Shown piece by piece: positions 1 through 9,136 of a stretch of 64,000 nucleotides of DNA; the stretch's first letter is position 1; every line of letters starts with the position of its first letter. The notes under the pieces are model-generated. The model had not been told where the DNA came from. It searched no databases and saw nothing but the letters and a program-made list of their open reading frames with translations. The stretch comes from Chitinophaga tropicalis. GTDB lineage: Bacteria; Bacteroidota; Bacteroidia; Chitinophagales; Chitinophagaceae. The stretch is taken from contig NZ_WRXN01000001.1 of assembly GCF_009758205.1 (NCBI RefSeq), forward strand, positions 372,001 through 436,000. The letters run 5' to 3'. Both the position numbers and the translations under genes were made by a program.

Positions 1-292
1 CCGGACGTGGCGTTTTCCTGCCGCCAGGTGAAAAAGCGGCACCCATATTGGTTTTATATGGAGTCTTATCTTTAGAGAACCTCACATCTTTATAGATCCT
101 GAACGTACAGTCCTTTACCTGCAATCCCGCTATAGCCGGGTCCTGCTTGCATAAACCGTCCAGTATCTGTTGTACCACACTCTCATAATCCTCTTTTGCT
201 TCCTGGTATTCAGACCTATGTTCATCAAACCAGGGCTTATTGTTATTCTTACTTAACGACTTTAAGAATTTCAACGTGGGGGCCTGTAGCAT
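1..292 (-). CDS. DUF2461 family protein, N-terminal part (runs off the window)
   Basis: The minus strand is open from the window edge to an ATG at 292 (a GTG at 310 in frame is an alternative start and would add six residues). The translation begins MLQAPTLKFLKSL and contains NNNKPWFDEHR and DVRFSKDKTPYKTN, the hallmark N-terminal motifs of the DUF2461 (TIGR02453) family. Only about 97 residues are present; the family is usually around 220 residues. Its biochemical role is not established, and I assign none. The gene lies downstream of the porin gene on the same strand, with a terminator-like hairpin between them, so it is probably a separate transcription unit. Confidence 0.8.
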   Translation of the reverse strand, partial: MLQAPTLKFLKSLSKNNNKPWFDEHRSEYQEAKEDYESVVQQILDGLCKQDPAIAGLQVKDCTFRIYKDVRFSKDKTPYKTNMGAAFSPGGRKTPRP

Positions 293-315
293 GTAATCAG
301 TTTTACTCACAAAAT

Positions 316-341
316 AAAAAAATTTCCCTTGAATAAGGGAA
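316..341 (-). terminator. Intrinsic terminator after the porin gene
   Basis: On the minus strand a 6-bp stem (tccctt / aaggga, loop ATTC) at 325-340 is followed by a T-rich run. It lies about 80 bases beyond the porin stop and just upstream of the DUF2461 start. Confidence 0.6.
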
Positions 342-417
342 TATGCAAATGCCCCGCGCTCCCTTCTCCCGATGCCGGAAAGGAGAAAAGGAACGCAGGG
401 CAGGGAGGATGTCCTGC

Positions 418-1497
418 TTAGAAATGATAAGTTGCAGCTAACAGAACATTCGGAGACGTGCTGGTAGCAGCCCCTGACTTCTTATTAAAAATATCTGTTG
501 AAGCTTTGTCAACCCTGAATTCAGGTATAATTGTGAGATTACCGACTTTATAATTGAAAGAGAGCGTACCCGCTACTATATTTCCACCCTCTCGGCCAGC
601 ATGCGTTTTCAGAGCATCGCTATCGTCAAAATACTCACCACGCAATGTCAGCCCCAGATTGGGATTAAAGTCCAGGTTAACATACAGCGCAGATCCCCAC
701 CATTTTTTAGTTCCCTCTCCAGACTCCTTATCCCTCGTATTATTATAAGTGCTTACAGTACCATTATACCCAAGACCAATAACATTGTTCACCTGGTATA
801 TAGCTACAAGATCAACCTGGTGGTTCTGTATCCCGATAGTGTCTTTACCTTCCAGGTAGTTCAGGTATAATTTAACCGGGGCAACTGTAGAAGTATATCC
901 CAGCTGAGCGCCTATATATTTATGATTGCTCCAGGAAGCTGATTTAAAATCAGTGGGATTGAAAACGCCCACCATAGCAGTAAGCGACTTATTAATGGTA
1001 ATATCTGCTTTTACACCCGTACTGAAGAAAGGACCATTGCTGAACATATAACTCATACTGTAGTTCCTGTTCAGATACGCATCCAGCAGCTCATATCCTA
1101 CATGCGTAGCAAAACTACCCATGCTGATCTTTAACTTGTCCAGTACCTGGTAACCTATATACAACTGCTTGATAGCCAATTCAGCAGTATTCTTTTTATC
1201 GGTTGTTTCATTGTAGGAAAATTCAGCGGCTCTTCTGCCAAAACCAAGATCGGCAACAATACTTCCCTTTTTGAATTCATGCTCTGCCTTCAGGGAAATC
1301 ATTCCCAGCTCAAAACTGTTGTGGGAATTTGTAAAGCTTGTCTTGTTGTCTGTAACATTGCCATTGAAATTGTACTTGTAATAAACATCGGCTGAACCGG
1401 AAAGTTTGAATGCCGGAGCCTGCGTTGTATCGGCCGTTTGGGAAAAGGCAATCGAAACCTGGCAGGCAGCAAATACTGCCAATAGAACTTTTTTCAT
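418..1497 (-). CDS. Outer-membrane beta-barrel porin, Bbp2/OmpL-like
   Basis: 359 residues with a clear signal peptide (MKKVLLAVFAACQVSIAFSQ). The mature part is rich in alternating aromatic and polar strands and ends in the aromatic residue F (TYHF), as outer-membrane barrels do. The pattern (KLSGSADVYYKYNF near the start, GYELLDAYLNRNYS around residue 130) fits the putative porin family Bbp2 (PF07642). In Bacteroidota this family is often found directly downstream of an ammonium transporter, as here: amtB ends 251 bases upstream on the same strand. I infer that it passes small nitrogen compounds or ions across the outer membrane; the substrate is not shown by sequence. Confidence 0.75.
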   Translation of the reverse strand: MKKVLLAVFAACQVSIAFSQTADTTQAPAFKLSGSADVYYKYNFNGNVTDNKTSFTNSHNSFELGMISLKAEHEFKKGSIVADLGFGRRAAEFSYNETTDKKNTAELAIKQLYIGYQVLDKLKISMGSFATHVGYELLDAYLNRNYSMSYMFSNGPFFSTGVKADITINKSLTAMVGVFNPTDFKSASWSNHKYIGAQLGYTSTVAPVKLYLNYLEGKDTIGIQNHQVDLVAIYQVNNVIGLGYNGTVSTYNNTRDKESGEGTKKWWGSALYVNLDFNPNLGLTLRGEYFDDSDALKTHAGREGGNIVAGTLSFNYKVGNLTIIPEFRVDKASTDIFNKKSGAATSTSPNVLLAATYHF

Positions 1498-1583
1498 GCA
1501 ATGAAATTTGGATGATAAAATGGTGTGCGTGCGTGTTTTTCCTGTGGTATGCTGTTTTCCTGTTCTTAAGCCGGAAGAGTGAG

Positions 1584-1711
1584 AAAAGAATAGCTGATAA
1601 TTAACGGGGGATAAAAAATGTTAAGTCAGAGAATATAGATATTGGTTGATAAAACTCCTGGTTGATAGAATGTTTTATTATACTCCCTTATTAACTATCA
1701 GCTATTCTTTT
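1584..1711. repeat. 20-nt inverted repeat spanning the amtB-porin gap
   Basis: The arms 1584-1603 (aaaagaatagctgataatta) and 1692-1711 are reverse complements with one mismatch, separated by 88 bases. They sit between the amtB stop (1749) and the porin start (1497). Read on the minus strand, the second arm is followed by TTCTTTTC. It could fold as a long-range stem in the amtB 3' untranslated region, acting as terminator or processing signal. Confidence 0.5.
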
Positions 1712-1748
1712 TTTGGGTATCAAACTATTTTAATCACGTATATGCATC

Positions 1749-3137
1749 TTAGTGCACCATCTGCTCTTCTTTGAGAGTGCCGTTGTCGTACACGCTCATC
1801 ATTGCAGGATGATATTGTTCGTTGTGCTGTGTAGCATCCAGACCCAGTGCTTCCTCTTCGTCAGTTACACGCAGCGGATGGATCAGGTCAATCAGCTTAA
1901 AGATGCCATAAGATACAGTGAAGCTGTATACTACCACGATCAGCAGACCCAGGAACTGGCTCTTGAACAGATCGAAGTTACCATAGAACCAACCGTCCTT
2001 ACCAGCGCTGTTCACAGCAGTAGTAGCAAATATGCCAGTCAGCAGCATACCCACCATACCGCCTACACCATGGCAGGGGAATACGTCCAGCGTATCGTCA
2101 ATAGCGGTTTTGGATTTGTAATGAGCTACCAGGTTGGAAACGATCGCAGCAGCAAAACCTATCATGATACTCTGCGGAATACCTACGAAACCGGCAGCAG
2201 GAGTGATAGCCACAAGACCAACTACAGCACCTATACAGAAACCCAGTGCAGAAGCTTTACGGCCACGGATCACATCGAAGAAGATCCAGGAAAGACCAGC
2301 AGCAGCAGCAGCAGTATTTGTAGTAGCGAAAGCAGAAGCAGCCAGACCGTTAGCACCCAGCGCAGAACCCGCGTTGAAGCCAAACCAGCCAAACCACAGT
2401 AAACCTGTACCCAGCAATACAAAAGGAATGTTTGCAGGTTGCAGCTCCTTCTTTTCAATATGGTCCTTACGACGCTTCAGTACCAGTACACCAGCCAAAG
2501 CAGCGCAACCGGCAGAGATATGTACTACCGTACCACCTGCAAAGTCAAGCACACCCATACCAGCCAGCAGACCCTGAGGATGCCATGTCCAGTGAGCAAT
2601 AGGCGCATATACCAGCAAACTGAACAACACCATGAATAATACATAGGAAGTGAAACGTATCCTCTCAGCAACCGCACCCACAACCAAGGCAGGCGTGATC
2701 ACCGCAAATTTCATCTGGAAAAGTGCAAACACCAATAAAGGTATAGTCTTACCAAACTCCCAGGGCTCTCCTGACGAAACGCCGCTGAAGAAAGGATATG
2801 TAGTAGGATCACCAATCAGACCATTTATAGAGGTACCGAATGACAGGCTGAAACCAATAACAACCCACAGTACACTCACTATACCGGTAGCTATAAAGCT
2901 CTGGACCATGGTAGAGATCACATTCTTACGGTTAACCATACCACCGTAAAAGAATGACAAACCAGGTGTCATCAGATATACCAGGCAAGATGCAACCAAT
3001 ATCCAGGCAATGTCACCATAATTGTATTGACCCTTAGGATCGGCAAAACTTGCCTCCCTTGGCATAAATAACCCAATTATCGCAACCAATGCCAGGAAAA
3101 TGAAAGGCAAATAGTCTTGAAATGATGTTTTCTTCAT
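1749..3137 (-). CDS. amtB: Ammonium transporter (Amt family)
   Basis: 462 residues, polytopic. A hydrophobic N-terminal segment (residues 10-25) precedes the eleven-helix Amt core starting near YGDIAWILVASCLVYLMTPGL. The pore-lining twin histidines are visible as H206 in the signature DFAGGTVVHISAG and H356 in DVFPCHGVGG. The aromatic and small-residue pattern of the recruitment vestibule is kept. The C-terminal tail (EEEALGLDATQHNE) carries the conserved regulatory motif that contacts GlnK-type PII proteins. No PII gene lies next to it here. It mediates ammonium uptake across the inner membrane; the Bbp2 porin downstream may supply the outer-membrane step. The 435-base upstream gap holds its promoter. 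Confidence 0.95.
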   Translation of the reverse strand: MKKTSFQDYLPFIFLALVAIIGLFMPREASFADPKGQYNYGDIAWILVASCLVYLMTPGLSFFYGGMVNRKNVISTMVQSFIATGIVSVLWVVIGFSLSFGTSINGLIGDPTTYPFFSGVSSGEPWEFGKTIPLLVFALFQMKFAVITPALVVGAVAERIRFTSYVLFMVLFSLLVYAPIAHWTWHPQGLLAGMGVLDFAGGTVVHISAGCAALAGVLVLKRRKDHIEKKELQPANIPFVLLGTGLLWFGWFGFNAGSALGANGLAASAFATTNTAAAAAGLSWIFFDVIRGRKASALGFCIGAVVGLVAITPAAGFVGIPQSIMIGFAAAIVSNLVAHYKSKTAIDDTLDVFPCHGVGGMVGMLLTGIFATTAVNSAGKDGWFYGNFDLFKSQFLGLLIVVVYSFTVSYGIFKLIDLIHPLRVTDEEEALGLDATQHNEQYHPAMMSVYDNGTLKEEQMVH

Positions 3138-3572
3138 AGCATTTGATTTTTAAATTCTTTTAATAAAAGTATAAATCATATTCAAAACATCAAATAGGAT
3201 AGGCAAAAAATAGAAATGATTGAAGAAAAGTGTGGTATTAGGGGTCAAAGATCAAGTATATTATAAATAATAATAATATTAATATTAGATTTAGCGATTT
3301 GAGATAGCATAAAAAAGAATAGCCAACACTTTCAAAGTATTGGCTACCAAATAATTACACCTATTATAGTAGTACATTTAACAATTTTCTAACACTGGGT
3401 AGTGGCATGCTACTGCTATTCTGTCATATACCTCCTAATAAAATGTATATCAACATAATAAATATTAATAAGTTTATAACAGGTTTGAAATCCTTTTTGA
3501 AAATTATCAATACATTAAAAAAATCAACATTTGAATTCTATGATCTGGAACATAAAAAATGATTCGGCTGCG
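3138..3572. other. AT-rich intergenic region upstream of amtB
   Basis: 435 bases without a credible ORF on either strand. It contains the uvrB terminator near 3310-3345 and very AT-rich sequence, presumably the amtB promoter region. I see no clear palindromic operator. Confidence 0.6.
3309..3345 (-). terminator. Intrinsic terminator, minus strand
   Basis: A near-perfect stem at 3321-3345 (agccaacacttt / aaagtattggct, one mismatch) is followed on the minus strand by TTCTTTTTT. It would end transcripts leaving uvrB before amtB. Confidence 0.65.
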
Positions 3573-5630
3573 CTATGATTGCTTCATACTTTCTAATTCA
3601 CGTTGCATTGCGAACATCTGATCACGCAACCTGGCAGCTTCCATAAAATCCAAATCCTTGGCAGCCTTCTCCATGTCCTTCTTAACCTTACCAATAGCCT
3701 TTTCCATCTGAGGTATCGTTTTGGCAGTCGATGCCTCCTGTCTGGCCAGGTCTGTTACATCCTCCGCTACCAGGCTCACCTCATCATGTATAGCATACGG
3801 CGAATTTTCATCGAAATGCTTGATCTCCAGCACAGAAGTCTGCCCCAGTATCTGCTCCTTGCTTTTCAGTACCGTCCTCGGCGTAATATTGTGAAGCGTA
3901 TTATAAGCAACCTGCTTTTCCCTGCGGCGCGTAGTCTCATCAATGGTCCGCTGCATACTGTCCGTGATCTTATCTGCATAAAAGATCACCAGCCCATCCA
4001 CGTTACGCGCAGCACGACCCGCCGTCTGCGTAAGAGAGCGCTCATCTCTCAAAAAGCCCTCCTTATCTGCATCCAGTATAGCTACCAGCGTTACCTCCGG
4101 CAAATCAAGGCCCTCACGCAATAGATTTACACCTACCAGCACATTGATATTGCCCAGGCGAAGGTCCCTCAATATCTCAATACGCTCCAGCGTATCTACC
4201 TCCGAATGGATATAACGGGACTTGATATTGATCCTGTGCAGGTACTTATCCATCTCCTCTGCCATACGCTTGGTCAGGGTGGTAACCAGCACACGGCCAC
4301 CCTTTAAAACATGCTTGTCTATTTCCTCCAGCAGGTCATCTACCTGGTTAACACTGGGCCTGATTTCAATAGGCGGCTCCAGCAAGCCGGTAGGCCTTAC
4401 CACCTGCTCCACTACAACCCCTTCCGTCTGCCTCAGCTCATAGTCACCGGGAGTAGCACTCACAAAAATGGCCTGATTCACCAGGTTCTCAAACTCATAG
4501 AAGTTCAGCGGACGGTTATCCATCGCCGAAGGCAGCCTGAAACCATAATCCACCAGCGTCAGCTTACGGGAACGGTCCCCTCCGTACATACCACCTATCT
4601 GGGGTATCGTAACGTGACTTTCATCTATCACCAGCAGGAAGTCCTTTGGGAAATAATCCAGCAGACAGAACGGACGGGTGCCCGGTTTACGCCTGTCCAG
4701 GAAACGGGAATAGTTCTCAATACCACTGCAATAACCCAGCTCCCGGATCATCTCCAGGTCATAGTTCACCCTCTCAGACAAACGCTGTGCCTCCAGGTGC
4801 TTGCCAATTGAACGGAAATATTCTACCTGCGCCGTAAGTTCATCCTGTATCTCAAAAATGATCTGCGCCATCATGTCCTTCGGGGCCAGGTACAGGTTAG
4901 CCGGAAAAATGGCGGCATTTTCCATCGTCATGATACGCTTCCCCGACTCTATATCAAAGCTTTCTATTTCCTCCACTTCATCCCCGAAGAAAGTGATCCG
5001 GTAGCCATAATCCACATAAGGCAGGTTAATATCCACCGTATCCCCCTTCACCCTGAAATTCCCCCTGTTAAAATCTCCCGTGGTACGGGTGTAAAGAGAG
5101 TTCACCAATCCATGCAGTACAGTGTTCCGGCCAATGGTCTGCCCCTGGTGCAGGCGTATAATACCATTCTCATAATCCGTAGGGTTACCCATACCATAGA
5201 TACAGGACACACTGGCCACAACAATGATGTCCCTCCGGCCAGACAACAGGTTCGTAGTTGCCCTCAGACGCAACTTATCCAGCTCCTCATTAATAGACAG
5301 ATCCTTCTCTATATAAGTATCACTCACCGGCATGTAAGCCTCCGGCTGATAATAATCATAGTAAGACACAAAATACTCAACCGCATTATCAGGGAAAAAC
5401 TGGCGGAACTCTCCGTACAGCTGAGCCACCAGTGTTTTGTTATGGGTCAGTACCAGCGTGGGCCGCTGTACCTGCTGGATCACATTAGCTACAGTATAGG
5501 TCTTTCCCGATCCGGTCACTCCCAGCAATGTCTGGTAAGGAGCTCCGTTCTGTACTCCTTCCACCAGCTGGCGTATAGCTTCCGGCTGATCACCCGCAGG
5601 GGCATATGGTGCATTAATTTTGAATGGCAT
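3573..5630 (-). CDS. uvrB: Excinuclease ABC subunit B (UvrB)
   Basis: 685 residues, the normal family length. UvrB is the damage-verifying helicase-like ATPase of nucleotide excision repair; it is loaded by UvrA and recruits UvrC. Visible motifs: Walker A GVTGSGKT at residues 37-44, the beta-hairpin region with SYYDYYQPEAY near residue 90, the DEAD-box-like DESH near residue 338, helicase motifs V/VI (LREGLDLPEV, QTAGRAARN), and the C-terminal UVR coiled-coil motif that binds UvrC (EAARLRDQM, residues 665-673). The ATG at 5630 starts directly at the conserved MPFKINAPYAPAGDQP. Complete, with no oddity. Confidence 0.98.
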   Translation of the reverse strand: MPFKINAPYAPAGDQPEAIRQLVEGVQNGAPYQTLLGVTGSGKTYTVANVIQQVQRPTLVLTHNKTLVAQLYGEFRQFFPDNAVEYFVSYYDYYQPEAYMPVSDTYIEKDLSINEELDKLRLRATTNLLSGRRDIIVVASVSCIYGMGNPTDYENGIIRLHQGQTIGRNTVLHGLVNSLYTRTTGDFNRGNFRVKGDTVDINLPYVDYGYRITFFGDEVEEIESFDIESGKRIMTMENAAIFPANLYLAPKDMMAQIIFEIQDELTAQVEYFRSIGKHLEAQRLSERVNYDLEMIRELGYCSGIENYSRFLDRRKPGTRPFCLLDYFPKDFLLVIDESHVTIPQIGGMYGGDRSRKLTLVDYGFRLPSAMDNRPLNFYEFENLVNQAIFVSATPGDYELRQTEGVVVEQVVRPTGLLEPPIEIRPSVNQVDDLLEEIDKHVLKGGRVLVTTLTKRMAEEMDKYLHRINIKSRYIHSEVDTLERIEILRDLRLGNINVLVGVNLLREGLDLPEVTLVAILDADKEGFLRDERSLTQTAGRAARNVDGLVIFYADKITDSMQRTIDETTRRREKQVAYNTLHNITPRTVLKSKEQILGQTSVLEIKHFDENSPYAIHDEVSLVAEDVTDLARQEASTAKTIPQMEKAIGKVKKDMEKAAKDLDFMEAARLRDQMFAMQRELESMKQS

Positions 5631-5703
5631 ATCTTCTAATTATAACGTTTTCAAATTTACAAATAATCGTCACCGCTTTTTCAGTAGTGCAGCAATCTGA
5701 ATT

Positions 5704-5726
5704 TTAACCGGCCTGCGGCCGGTTAA
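5704..5726. other. Perfect 10-bp hairpin in the uvrB / nuclease divergent region
   Basis: ttaaccggcc (5704-5713) and ggccggttaa (5717-5726) are exact reverse complements around a TGC loop. It lies in the uvrB 5' flank, where no terminator is needed for the flanking divergent genes. Confidence 0.5.
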
Positions 5727-5735
5727 TCCTCTCCT

Positions 5736-5778
5736 CTCAAAAACAGGGTTTCGCCTTCGGCAAAACCCTGTTTTTGAG
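5736..5778. terminator. Long terminator-like hairpin in a divergent promoter region
   Basis: The arms 5736-5751 and 5763-5778 are exact complements (ctcaaaaacagggttt and its complement), with an inner GCC-TTC-GGC stem. U-tracts are present on both strands inside the stem, so it could stop transcription either way. Both flanking genes are transcribed away from it. Confidence 0.55.
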
Positions 5779-5904
5779 CAATTATTTCAGGTTCTACATC
5801 AAAAAGAAACTCAAACTGGCACACTCCCATTTTTTCATATCAGAAATCCGGCTCACCTTTATATAATATATTGGCATCTACTTTAATTAACCGACTCATT
5901 TTTT

Positions 5905-6705
5905 ATGCTTAGAAAATTATACCATGTTTTACCGGCAATGCTGTTCCTGTTCATTATTCCGGCTACAGGCTTTGCATGGGGTGTTACCGGTCATCGCATA
6001 GTGGCTGAAATCGCAAGCCATCATCTTACGCCCAAAGCCCGCAAAGCTATCCTTGCATTGCTTGGCCCGCAAAGCATGGCAATGGTGGCTAACTGGCCTG
6101 ATTTCATCAAATCTGATACCACTCATAAGTATGACAATACCTCCCCCTGGCACTATCTCGACTTTCCTGCAAACAGCACCCGCGTACAGTTTGATGAACT
6201 CCTGCATAAACATACTGAAGAGAACCTCTATACGCAGACGCAGGCGCTTATCAGGCAATTAAAAGATCCAGCCGTATCAAAAGCAGATAAAGTATTTGCT
6301 GTTTCTTTCCTTATCCATATGATAGGAGATATGCATCAGCCGTTACATGTAGGCAGGGATGAAGACCTCGGCGGAAATAAAGTACAGGTTATGTGGTTTG
6401 ACAAACAAACCAATCTGCACAGGGTATGGGATGAACACCTTGTAGATTTCCAGCAGCTTAGTTATACAGAATACACTGCGGCACTGGACACCGCTTCAAA
6501 AGCAGAAATTGCGAAACTGCAGAGTGGCAGTATTGCTGACTGGATGTTTGAATCACATCAGCTGGCAGATAAGATCTATTCACTTACTCATGCAAATGAT
6601 AAGCTGAGCTATCGTTATAATTACTGGTTTGTAGGATATATGAATCAGCAGTTACTGAAAGGAGGCTTGAGGCTGGCGGCTATTCTGAATGAGATTTATA
6701 AATAA
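5905..6705 (+). CDS. Secreted S1/P1-type zinc-dependent nuclease
   Basis: 266 residues. A signal peptide (about residues 1-24) ends just before WGVTGHR, so that mature residue 1 would be W25, whose free amino group binds zinc in P1 nuclease. H30 follows with the expected WxxxxH spacing. The remaining zinc ligands are visible in NWPDFIKS, SPWHYLDFP, HMIGDMHQPLHVG and WDEHLVD. This family is a secreted single-strand-specific nuclease/3'-nucleotidase with a trinuclear zinc site. It is monocistronic, and ends at a terminator shared with the kinase gene that converges on it. Likely role: scavenging extracellular or periplasmic nucleic acids. Confidence 0.92.
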   Translation: MLRKLYHVLPAMLFLFIIPATGFAWGVTGHRIVAEIASHHLTPKARKAILALLGPQSMAMVANWPDFIKSDTTHKYDNTSPWHYLDFPANSTRVQFDELLHKHTEENLYTQTQALIRQLKDPAVSKADKVFAVSFLIHMIGDMHQPLHVGRDEDLGGNKVQVMWFDKQTNLHRVWDEHLVDFQQLSYTEYTAALDTASKAEIAKLQSGSIADWMFESHQLADKIYSLTHANDKLSYRYNYWFVGYMNQQLLKGGLRLAAILNEIYK

Positions 6706-6712
6706 AGAGAAA

Positions 6713-6735
6713 CAGGCTGGCCAGAGGCCAGCCTG
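6713..6735. terminator. Bidirectional terminator between convergent genes
   Basis: Perfect 10-bp stem caggctggcc (6713-6722) with ggccagcctg (6726-6735), loop AGA, between the nuclease stop (6705) and the kinase stop (6743). Confidence 0.75.
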
Positions 6736-6742
6736 AATATTT

Positions 6743-7666
6743 CTATACAAGATCAATATCAAAATTCACCAGTTCAACGAACTGCTCCAGGCGGGCATTG
6801 ATGTCTTCCTGTGTTATTTCACGCAAACGTCCTACACCAAACTTCTCCACACAGAAAGAAGCCATTGCAGAACCTACAATGATGGCCGTCTTCATATTCT
6901 CAAAAGAGATATCCTTTGTCTTAGCCAGATGTCCGATAAAGCCTCCGGCAAAAGTGTCGCCCGCACCGGTAGGATCAAATACATCTTCCAGCGGCAGGGC
7001 CGGAGCAAAGAATACATGATTCTCATGAAACAGTAACGCACCATGCTCCCCCTTCTTGATGATCAGGTAACGCGGCCCCATAGTCAGGATCTTACGCGCA
7101 GCCTTTACCAGGGAATACTCTCCGCTCAGCTGACGCGCCTCACCATCATTCACCAGCAGCACATCCACTTCTTTCAGCACCTTCTTCAGATCGTCCATAG
7201 CCACTTCCATCCAGAAGTTCATAGTATCCATTACTATCAGCTTGGGTCTTACCTTCAGCTGTTTTATAACATCCATCTGCACCTGTGGTGTCAGGTTACC
7301 CAAAATAAGGAACTCACTGCCCTGGTAGCTCTCGGGTATAACAGGCTTAAAATCTGCCAGCACATTCAGTTCCGTAGCCAGTGTATCACGGGTGTTCATA
7401 TCCATGTGATACTTACCCGCCCAATAAAAAGATTTTTCATCTTTCTTTATCTGTACGCCTTCAAGCGCCACTCCTTTAGATGCCAGTGCGTCGAGTTCTT
7501 CCTGGGAAAAATCTCCCCCGATCACAGAAACCTGGTTGATGGGCTGTACAAAATTTGAAGCTGCCCATGCAATAAAAGTGGCTGACCCACCTATAATACG
7601 ACCAGATTTACCAAAGGGCGTCTCTATATCATCAAACGCCATACTGCCTACAACTGTTAGCGACAT
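6743..7666 (-). CDS. PfkB-family sugar/nucleoside kinase
   Basis: 307 residues from the ATG at 7666 (MSLTVVGSMAFDDIETPFG); the frame stays open upstream to 7717, but that extension (MRGIFIYHV...) looks non-coding. The ribokinase fold is shown by the N-terminal substrate-binding strand with GGSATFIAWAASNF, and by the C-terminal ATP and anion-hole motif DPTGAGDTFAGGF, whose GAGD aspartate is the catalytic base. Substrate cannot be read from sequence; members of this subgroup are annotated as sugar or adenosine kinases. The MATE gene stop lies 57 bases upstream on the same strand, so the two may be cotranscribed. Confidence 0.85.
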   Translation of the reverse strand: MSLTVVGSMAFDDIETPFGKSGRIIGGSATFIAWAASNFVQPINQVSVIGGDFSQEELDALASKGVALEGVQIKKDEKSFYWAGKYHMDMNTRDTLATELNVLADFKPVIPESYQGSEFLILGNLTPQVQMDVIKQLKVRPKLIVMDTMNFWMEVAMDDLKKVLKEVDVLLVNDGEARQLSGEYSLVKAARKILTMGPRYLIIKKGEHGALLFHENHVFFAPALPLEDVFDPTGAGDTFAGGFIGHLAKTKDISFENMKTAIIVGSAMASFCVEKFGVGRLREITQEDINARLEQFVELVNFDIDLV

Positions 7667-7723
7667 GCTTATTTTTTTATTGGGTTTAGTTACATGATAA
7701 ATAAAAATACCGCGCAAATGTAA

Positions 7724-9136
7724 CTAAACTTTTACCTGCTTCCACCATCCTTTACGGAATATAAAGATGGCAGCTATGGCCAGGCATGATTCTGAAATGG
7801 AAATAGCCCAGAAAACACCCGCCGGCCCCCAGTTATACATAACGGCCAGTATCCATGCCAGCGGCATCTGCAGCATCCAGAAAGCAAAAAGATTGATAAT
7901 GGTCGGCGTCCTCGTATCCCCGGCCCCGTTGAAAGACTGTGAAAGCACCATACCAAACGCATAAAAGATATATCCCACACTTACCAGCTGCAGGCATTGC
8001 GCTCCATAAGTAACTACCAGCGGGTCCTGCGTGAACAGTATTATAATGCTCCGGGCACTGAACAGGAACATTAAAGATACCATACCGAGGAACACCATGT
8101 TAAAGAACGCAGCCCTCCATGCAGAACGTTCAGCCCGGTCCGGCTGACCAGCGCCCAGGTTCTGTCCCACCAGCGCCGCCGCCGCATTGGCCATACCTGA
8201 CGCCGGCAGCAACGTAAAGATCACTACCCTGATGGCAACAGTATAACCAGCCACCGCATCCTCCCCGAAACGGGCTATCAGCCTTACCAGGAATATCCAG
8301 CTGGCCGTGTTGATCAGCAGCTGTGCAGTACCACCGCCTGCAATCTTCATCAGCCGCCATATAACCTCCCCATCAGGCCATAAATGAGACCTCTTGATCA
8401 TTATCAGCCCCTTACCACCAAAGAGATGATACAACTGGTAACAAACACCCAACCCACGGCCAATAGTAGTAGCCAGGGCAGCTCCGGTAAGGCCGAACGC
8501 AGGAACAGGCCCCCAGCCATTGATCATTATAGGGCACAGGATAATGTTCAGAATGTTAGCTATCCACAAAGAACGCATGGCAATGGCGGCATCACCCACA
8601 CCACGGAAAATACCATTAATAAGAAATAGCAACACAACGATCAGGTTACCTCCCAGCATGATCCGGGTATAAATATGACCACTTTCCCTTACCTCCGCAG
8701 ATGCACCCATCAATGTCAGTATATCAGGCGCAAATATCACCCCCGTAATGCCAATCACCGTTGCCAGTGCCAACGCAATATAAAGCGTCTGTACAGCACT
8801 GTGTGCCGCCGCATCAGCGTCCTTCTCTCCCGTACGCCTTGCCACAACAGCTGTGGCTGCCATACTTAGCCCAAAAGCCGCCGTATAGACCAGCGTCATC
8901 ATAGATTCTGTTAAACCTACAGTAGTAATGGCATGCTTGCCTAACTTGCTTACAAAGAAAATATCAACTACCGCAAACAGTGATTCCATCACCATTTCAA
9001 GGATCATCGGTACCGATAATAAAAAGATGGCACGGTTAATACTACCGCTCGTAAACTCCTTCTCCTTGCCGGATATAGCCGTGATAAACAGCCGGAATAC
9101 CCTGCCCAGGCCGGATGTTGCCTGTGTATTACGCAT
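7724..9136 (-). CDS. MATE-family multidrug/metabolite exporter
   Basis: 470 residues from the ATG at 9136 (MRNTQATSGLGRVF); the open frame continues to 9211 but that extension lacks family resemblance. Two internally homologous halves of six transmembrane helices each are visible. The first begins LLSVPMILEMVMESLFAVVDIFFV and contains the MATE-like GLTESMMTLVY segment; the second begins around AGGGTAQLLINTASWIFLVR. The protein is expected to export cationic compounds coupled to a proton or sodium gradient at the inner membrane. It is followed 57 bases later by the PfkB kinase. Confidence 0.9.
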   Translation of the reverse strand: MRNTQATSGLGRVFRLFITAISGKEKEFTSGSINRAIFLLSVPMILEMVMESLFAVVDIFFVSKLGKHAITTVGLTESMMTLVYTAAFGLSMAATAVVARRTGEKDADAAAHSAVQTLYIALALATVIGITGVIFAPDILTLMGASAEVRESGHIYTRIMLGGNLIVVLLFLINGIFRGVGDAAIAMRSLWIANILNIILCPIMINGWGPVPAFGLTGAALATTIGRGLGVCYQLYHLFGGKGLIMIKRSHLWPDGEVIWRLMKIAGGGTAQLLINTASWIFLVRLIARFGEDAVAGYTVAIRVVIFTLLPASGMANAAAALVGQNLGAGQPDRAERSAWRAAFFNMVFLGMVSLMFLFSARSIIILFTQDPLVVTYGAQCLQLVSVGYIFYAFGMVLSQSFNGAGDTRTPTIINLFAFWMLQMPLAWILAVMYNWGPAGVFWAISISESCLAIAAIFIFRKGWWKQVKV

